DNA from: CAYTZH01 sp964442285
Lineage (GTDB): Bacteria; Myxococcota_A; UBA9160; JAFDET01
DNA: 64,000 nt
NCBI GenBank assembly: GCA_964442285.1
Contig: CAYTZH010000007.1
Coordinates: 62,001-126,000, forward strand
Direction: 5' to 3'
Positions 59,662-64,000 of the stretch are shown here, piece by piece (positions within the stretch are counted from its first letter, which is position 1; every line of letters begins with the position of its first letter). The translations under genes and the position numbers were made by a program. The notes below the pieces were generated by a model. That model did not search any database and was not told the origin of the DNA. It saw only the letters and a list, made by a program, of their open reading frames with translations.

Positions 59662-59876
59662 GGCGATTCCCGGCTCCCGCTCCAGGAGCCGCGTGAGCGC
59701 CGGAAGCAGCCGCGCGCCGTGGGCCGGCCTCCGGTGTGCGACGGCGTCCGCCAGGGTGCCCCCTCAGTCCTTCGGCCGGGCGCCCCGCGTTGTGCCCTGT
59801 ACGTCGGGGAGCTCCGGCCATCGTACCTCGGGGCTCGGCGCGGGCTCGGCTTTCATGGGCGCCAACGCTAGCAGTG

Positions 59877-61040
59877 TCACCCGGGCCCGGGCACGCCCGC
59901 GCGAGCCCGCGCCGCGAGCAGCCCGTCGTACACGGCGACGACGGCGTCGCGGTGGGTCTCGATCGAGAACCGCTGCCGTGCCTCCGCCTCGGCGCGGTCG
60001 GCCAAGGAGGCCGCGCGCGTCGGATCTGCCAGCAGTTCGGCGGCCGCCGCCGCCATCGCGGACACGTCGTCGGGGGGCACGACCCGGCCGGTCTCCCCTT
60101 CGCGGATGAGCTCCGGGTTGCCACCGGACGCGGTCACGACCAGCGGCGTGCCCGCCAGCGACGCCTCCACGAGGATCCGGCCGAAGGGCTCGCGCACGGA
60201 GGGCAGCAGGATGAGGTCGCAGGCGGCGAGCCACCGCGCCGCGGGGTGGCGGAAGCCCATCAGGGGAACCCGATCCGCCACGCCGAGGGCCTCGGCGCAC
60301 TCCTCGACGGCCCGTGCCTCGGCCTCGCCCGCGCTCCCGAACATGGGAAAGCGGAGCGGGCCCTGCGTCTCCTTGCAGAGCGCCGCCGCCACCTCGACGA
60401 AGACCTCGGGCCGCTTGCGGCTGCTGAAGTTCCCGAAGAAGCCGATCACCGCGGTGTCGTCGGGCCATCCCTGTTCCTCGAGCAGGGCCCGACGCGCCGC
60501 GGCCCGATCGGGGCGAGGCGCACTCGTATCGAACGGGCTGTAGACCACGCTCACGTCGTCGCGTACCCAGTCCGGGAGCGTTTCCCGGGTGAACGCAGAC
60601 ACCGCGAGCACGCGGTTGGCGAGCCGGAGCAGACGCTGCTTCACCTGGGAGTCGCCGAAGCCCGCGCTGCGCTGGTGCCAGACCAGGGCGGAGCGCGCCA
60701 AGCGCGCCGGATGCGCCCAGGTGGTCTGCGCGCGCAGGTCGTTGGCGTGGACGATGTGGATCCAGTGGCGCCGGAGGAACCGGACGAGGTGGCGACTCTC
60801 GCGCTCGACCCAGGCGTCGACGCGGCTCTGCTTCAGCGGGGGCTCGATGTAGCCTTCGATCGGAAGGAGGCGGAACGGGACCTGCTCCCGGCGCAGGTGC
60901 TCCGCAAGGGGCCCCTCCTCGTGCAGCACCACCAGGGGCCGGAAGCGGGTTCCGGCCAGGCTCCGGATGAGCAGCAGCGTGGAGATGTGGCTTCCTCCGA
61001 CGGAGTCGCCGATGAACGGGAAGAGGATGCGTTTGCGCAT
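59877..61040 (-). CDS. GT4-family glycosyltransferase
   Basis: A 387-residue GT-B glycosyltransferase. N-terminal GDSVGGSHISTLLLIRSLAG, central VIGFFGNFSSRKRPEVFV and the C-terminal EPFGRILVEASLAGTPLV (E-x7-E nucleotide-sugar motif) place it in GT4. It adds a sugar from a nucleotide donor at the cytoplasmic face of the membrane. ATG 61040 fits the fold. It is the first gene of the minus-strand unit leading to the GT-C gene, and is divergent from the CheX-like gene across ~200 bases with no clear promoter. Confidence 0.85.
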   Translation of the reverse strand: MRKRILFPFIGDSVGGSHISTLLLIRSLAGTRFRPLVVLHEEGPLAEHLRREQVPFRLLPIEGYIEPPLKQSRVDAWVERESRHLVRFLRRHWIHIVHANDLRAQTTWAHPARLARSALVWHQRSAGFGDSQVKQRLLRLANRVLAVSAFTRETLPDWVRDDVSVVYSPFDTSAPRPDRAAARRALLEEQGWPDDTAVIGFFGNFSSRKRPEVFVEVAAALCKETQGPLRFPMFGSAGEAEARAVEECAEALGVADRVPLMGFRHPAARWLAACDLILLPSVREPFGRILVEASLAGTPLVVTASGGNPELIREGETGRVVPPDDVSAMAAAAAELLADPTRAASLADRAEAEARQRFSIETHRDAVVAVYDGLLAARARAGVPGPG

Positions 61041-61243
61041 CGCGAGATCGTCATCGAAGTCGCCGGCTCCTGTCAAACGCAGCAGCGGAGCCGGAGGGTC
61101 CAGTCGACGTCGGGTCGAGCCTCCAGCGAGCGGATCGGTTCGCGCACCCGGGAAAACCCCCACCAGCCGCGGTCGCAGCCCGCCGATACCTCGGACGTCC
61201 CCTCGAGGGCCCGCATCGGGTCGCGGGCGGCGATCGGCGGGCC

Positions 61244-62305
61244 ATGGCGAGCGACGACTCCAGCAAGCTGTGCAGCGACTTCGGGCAGTTCCTCCAGGAG
61301 GATCTGGGCGCCCTGCTGGGGGTCTCGTTGCAGCTGCAGGGCCCGACGCGCGAGGACCTCCGGCGCGGGCAGCAGGCGTGCGGGGATGCTCCGGTGGTCT
61401 GCGCCCCGTGCCGGGCCGAGGGGGCGGATTCGGGCCCCGTGCTGTGCGCGCCCGCCGCCGACGCGGTCGCCCTGGGCGGCGTGCTGCGCGGCCTCGACGC
61501 CGAGGCCCTCGCCGCCAAGCGCGAGGTGCCGCCGGATCCGGACCTGCTCGAGGGCATCGGCGAGGTCCTCGAGACCGCGAGCGCGAGCCTCTCGCGCGCC
61601 CTCGACGCCGCGGGGCTCGCGGGGGTCCAGCGCGGTGAGGTCCGGTTCGTGGAGCGCCCGGACGCCGACGACGACTGGGTTCCGGGCGGCGCGCTCCGGC
61701 GCCTCCGCTGGACGCTGTCGATCCCGGACCAGCCCGACGCCGTCTTCGACCTGCTGCTCCCGGCCGCCGTGCTCGACGCCTGGTCCGGTGAGCGGCCCGA
61801 GTCGGCGGGCGCGGAGGGGGCGGGCGAGCCCACGTCCCTCGAGTCCCGCCCGGCCCCGCAGCGGGAGATCCCGGAGGACGCGGCTCTGATCGCAGTCGCG
61901 GCCGACGAGGAGACCCGCGCGAGCTGGGAGGCCCTGGAAGCCGAGCTCGGACACGCGGTGGCGTCACTCGACCCGGGCGCGCTCCTCGCTTCGGGCCTCG
62001 GCGAGCTGGAGGAGGCCGGCGCGGTGGTCGTCGACTGGGACCTCCAGGTCTGCGCGGGCGTCGACCTCGTCGGCCTGCTCCGGTTGCGCCCGGAGACCCG
62101 TCACCTCCCGCTGGCGCTGGCCTCGGAGCGGCCCACGCGGGAGATGGTGCGGGCCGCCCTCCAGTGCGGCGCCGACACCTTCCTGATGAAGCCCTACGAC
62201 CCGGAGGAGGTGAGGGCGCGCTTCGGCCTGGCCGCGTCCCCGGCCGATCCGTCCGCCGCGGAGGACGGCGAGGACGGCGCCGGCGCCGAGGCCGCCGAGG
62301 GCTGA
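61244..62305 (+). CDS. CheX/CheC-like domain plus degenerate receiver protein
   Basis: A 353-residue acidic, soluble protein. The first ~190 residues have a CheX/CheC-phosphatase-like look (paired helices around FGQFLQEDLGALLG and LEGIGEVLETASASL), only weakly supported. Residues ~210-340 form a receiver-like domain: ALIAVAADEET, VVVDWDL at the phospho-acceptor position and LMKPYD for the Lys. It probably acts in a chemotaxis-like or two-component pathway. The 3' end overlaps the opposite-strand DUF420-like gene by 112 bases. Confidence 0.6.
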   Translation: MASDDSSKLCSDFGQFLQEDLGALLGVSLQLQGPTREDLRRGQQACGDAPVVCAPCRAEGADSGPVLCAPAADAVALGGVLRGLDAEALAAKREVPPDPDLLEGIGEVLETASASLSRALDAAGLAGVQRGEVRFVERPDADDDWVPGGALRRLRWTLSIPDQPDAVFDLLLPAAVLDAWSGERPESAGAEGAGEPTSLESRPAPQREIPEDAALIAVAADEETRASWEALEAELGHAVASLDPGALLASGLGELEEAGAVVVDWDLQVCAGVDLVGLLRLRPETRHLPLALASERPTREMVRAALQCGADTFLMKPYDPEEVRARFGLAASPADPSAAEDGEDGAGAEAAEG

Positions 62306-62772
62306 GCCGGGCCCCGGTCGGCGCGGCGGTACATCCCGCCGAGCACGTAGAGCGCCGTCGCGACCCCGAGGACCGCGCCCACCAGCGCCGTGCGTCCCGC
62401 CCGCCGGTGCCAGCGGGCGAGGGGCGCGCGATCGGCGGAGCCGGTCCCGGCCCGGGCGAGCCCGCCCATCCGCGCGAGCACGAGCGCGGCCACGCCCCCC
62501 ACCACCATGAGCAGCACGAACACCTCGTGGATCCGGAGCACGGCAACCGTGTACGGGTGCCAGGCGGAGAGCGTCTCCCGGCCCAGGACGGCGAGCTTCA
62601 CCGCGTACGAGCCGAGGAACAGGGCGACCAGGCCGGCGGCCGCGCTCATGAGCCGGCGGTGTCGCCCCACCTCGCCGCGCCGGATGGACCTCACGCCGGC
62701 GAGAGCGAGGCCGACCAGCACGGCCAGGTTCAGCCAGGCCGCCGTCCAGTAGAGCACCTTGGCATCGATCAC
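62194..62772 (-). CDS. DUF420-like membrane protein
   Basis: A 192-residue membrane protein with about four helices. LYWTAAWLNLAVLVGLALAGVRSIRRGEVGRHRRLMSAAAGLVALFLGSY is the DUF420 pattern (helix 1, then RRG...HRRLM, helix 2), and HEVFVLLMVVGG and RWHRRAGR continue it. DUF420 proteins accompany cytochrome oxidase assembly in some bacteria, but no oxidase genes are here. GTG 62772 is the best start. The C-terminal ~35 residues are low-complexity (AADGSAGDAARPK) and lie antisense to the CheX-like gene. Confidence 0.6.
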   Translation of the reverse strand: MIDAKVLYWTAAWLNLAVLVGLALAGVRSIRRGEVGRHRRLMSAAAGLVALFLGSYAVKLAVLGRETLSAWHPYTVAVLRIHEVFVLLMVVGGVAALVLARMGGLARAGTGSADRAPLARWHRRAGRTALVGAVLGVATALYVLGGMYRRADRGPAQPSAASAPAPSSPSSAADGSAGDAARPKRALTSSGS

Positions 62773-62846
62773 GGCGCCCCGGACGTTACCGATTGCGGGC
62801 CCGAGGAGCGATCTCCCGGCCGAGTCGCACGGGGGCGATCTCGCGG

Positions 62847-63728
62847 CTAGGTCGCGAAGGAGGACTCGGCCGCGCTCACCTCCTCGGCGAGGGCGTCGCG
62901 CAGGCCGTCGACGGTGTCCCGGTCGGTCCCCAGCACGCCCAGGACCTCCGCGTCCGGCTCGCCGGCGGGATGGCTGAAGCCGTGCTCGGCGGCCGGACCC
63001 AGGCGCTCGGCCGTGTGCACGAGGGCCGGCAGGACCCGCTCTGGCGGCGGCGCGGCCAGGGGGTCGTGGTGGTGCTCGATCGCCGTGCCCAGGACCGCGG
63101 GCAGACCCCATTTCTCGCAGAGGCAGGCGCCGAAGTGGCGGTGGTCGGCGCCGAAGCGCTCCCGTTCGGCGTCCTGGAGCGCGGCCCGGGGATGGCCCTC
63201 CGGGTCGAACCCCATGGCGTCGAAGACCGCCGAGAGGCCCTGGCGGTCGTCCTGCAGCTCGACCACCAGCCCCACGTCGTGGATGAGGCCGGCGACGAAG
63301 GCCTGCTCGGGATCGCCTACGTCCAGGCGGCGCGCGAGGAGTCGGCTGGCGGCGGCGACGCCCACGGCGTGCCTCCACAGGCGGGCCATGGAGAAGGCCG
63401 CGTGCACGCCGTCGCCCATGAAGATGGGGGCCAGGCTGGCCGCGAGGGCCACGTTGCGCACGACCTCCTGCCCGAGCACCGCGGCCGCGTGGTCGACGCT
63501 GGTGACCTGGCAGCGAAGGCCGTAGAACGCCGAGTTGGCCACCCGCAGCAGCTGTGCGCACAGCGCGGGGTCGCCGGCGAAGGCGGCCGAGAGCTCCTCC
63601 GGCGTACCGGCCGGATCCTCCACGATCTCGATCACGCGGCTGGCCGCCTCGGGCAGCGTGGCCACCTGCTGCACGCGCGCGACGGCCTCGCGGGCCACCT
63701 CGCGCGGGTCGCGCTTGGCGTCGTCCAA
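62847..63728 (-). CDS. HDOD-domain signalling protein
   Basis: A ~293-residue protein with a single HDOD domain: LPEAASRVIEIVEDPAGTPEEL at the start, LLRVANSAFYGLR, AAAVLGQEVVRNVALAASL and the HD-like GLIHDVGLV. HDOD proteins are non-catalytic or phosphodiesterase-like regulators of motility, c-di-GMP and stress signalling. TTG 63728 has a perfect GGAGG eight bases upstream; an ATG at 63755 would add nine residues but has a weak site. It lies next to a PAS-sensor gene. Confidence 0.85.
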   Translation of the reverse strand: MDDAKRDPREVAREAVARVQQVATLPEAASRVIEIVEDPAGTPEELSAAFAGDPALCAQLLRVANSAFYGLRCQVTSVDHAAAVLGQEVVRNVALAASLAPIFMGDGVHAAFSMARLWRHAVGVAAASRLLARRLDVGDPEQAFVAGLIHDVGLVVELQDDRQGLSAVFDAMGFDPEGHPRAALQDAERERFGADHRHFGACLCEKWGLPAVLGTAIEHHHDPLAAPPPERVLPALVHTAERLGPAAEHGFSHPAGEPDAEVLGVLGTDRDTVDGLRDALAEEVSAAESSFAT

Positions 63729-63901
63729 TGCGCCCCCCTCCTCGTAACGTCTCATCGTTCGCCGGCTCGTCCGGCTGGATCCCGGAGAGCACCGAGATCC
63801 GCAGGGGACGAAGCCACGAGGCGGCCCTGGGCCGCGGGGCCCAGGCCGCGCTGCGGGCTTCGCCCCAACAGCTTCCCGTCAGGGGCACCGATGAGAGCCG
63901 C

Positions 63902-64000
63902 ATGCAGGAAGGGTCCTCGTCCGACCTCGACGAGCTGCGTCGCGCCCACGAGGAGCTGCGGCGCAGCGAGGAGCGCTTCGCCCTGGCCGTGGCCGGCTCG
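63902..64000 (+). CDS. Start of a PAS-domain sensor protein (partial)
   Basis: The first 33 residues of a protein cut by the window edge. A charged coiled-coil segment (LDELRRAHEELRRSEERFALAVAGS) leads into the typical start of a PAS domain, as in sensor histidine kinases or GGDEF regulators. ATG 63902 is tentative because the frame is open further upstream and no strong ribosome-binding site is seen. The output domain is outside the window. Confidence 0.5.
   Translation, partial: MQEGSSSDLDELRRAHEELRRSEERFALAVAGS

Noticed and set aside
1..64000. tRNA, rRNA, CRISPR arrays, transposons, prophage or toxin-antitoxin genes
   Set aside because: No cloverleaf, regularly spaced repeats, transposase, integrase or recognisable toxin motif was found on reading both strands.

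Overview
The window is about 73% G+C with very tightly packed genes; neighbouring coding sequences often overlap by 1-8 bases. Lipoprotein signal peptides, an outer-membrane beta-barrel protein, a Tat-exported amidase and a polysaccharide ABC exporter show a Gram-negative cell. A large PQQ-type propeller protein with a Cys-Gly / hydrophobic / poly-Arg tail, several c-di-GMP and chemotaxis-like signalling proteins and a GTP-type PEP carboxykinase would fit a free-living member of the former Deltaproteobacteria (for example Myxococcota or Binatota). That placement is inference: no rRNA or other marker gene is present. No tRNA, rRNA, CRISPR array, insertion sequence or phage gene was seen. No gene-free stretch exceeds about 250 bases.

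Layout. 1-3.9 kb: end of a lipoate ligase-like gene, an alpha-toroid protein, a DUF547 lipoprotein, a small membrane protein and a secreted esterase. 4.0-7.7 kb: a tungstate ABC transporter (tupB-tupC-tupA) translationally coupled to an outer-membrane porin. 7.8-14.8 kb: a Tat amidase, a DapA-like aldolase overlapping an Old-Yellow-Enzyme-like oxidoreductase, and a thiamine-diphosphate 2-hydroxyacyl-CoA lyase/oxalyl-CoA decarboxylase homologue with a CaiB-type CoA-transferase. 14.8-24 kb: a formylglycine-enzyme-like lipoprotein with a PQQ propeller protein, a Nudix hydrolase, PEP carboxykinase, an orphan NrfD/ActC membrane protein, a DsbA-fold isomerase and a degenerate amidohydrolase. 24-38.7 kb: mixed metabolism (thioesterase, enoyl-CoA hydratase, gamma-glutamyltransferase, asparagine synthetase, type-B esterase, enoyl-reductase-like protein) and signalling (GGDEF cyclase, receiver protein with MshEN-like repeats), ending with a VWA protein that carries a pseudo-trypsin domain.

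38.7-61 kb is a surface-glycan locus for nonulosonic (sialic-acid-like) sugars. PseB, PseC, PseG and PseI homologues are clear, and a CMP-sugar cytidylyltransferase and two GNAT acetyltransferases could supply PseF and PseH. Together these would make CMP-pseudaminic acid or a relative. The locus also has a second, divergent NeuB-family synthase and two complete sets of N-acetyl-sugar amidotransferase plus HisH-like glutaminase plus HisF-like barrel, the set known to install acetamidino groups in WbpG/HisH2/HisF2-type systems. A Wzm/Wzt-type ABC exporter, glycosyltransferases, a methyltransferase, a Gfo/Idh oxidoreductase and a class III aminotransferase complete it. A 100-N scaffold gap (45903-46002) is flanked by an exact 55-base duplication, so it is probably an assembly artefact.

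61.2-64 kb returns to signalling: a CheX-like/receiver protein, a DUF420-like membrane protein, an HDOD protein and the start of a PAS-type sensor gene.
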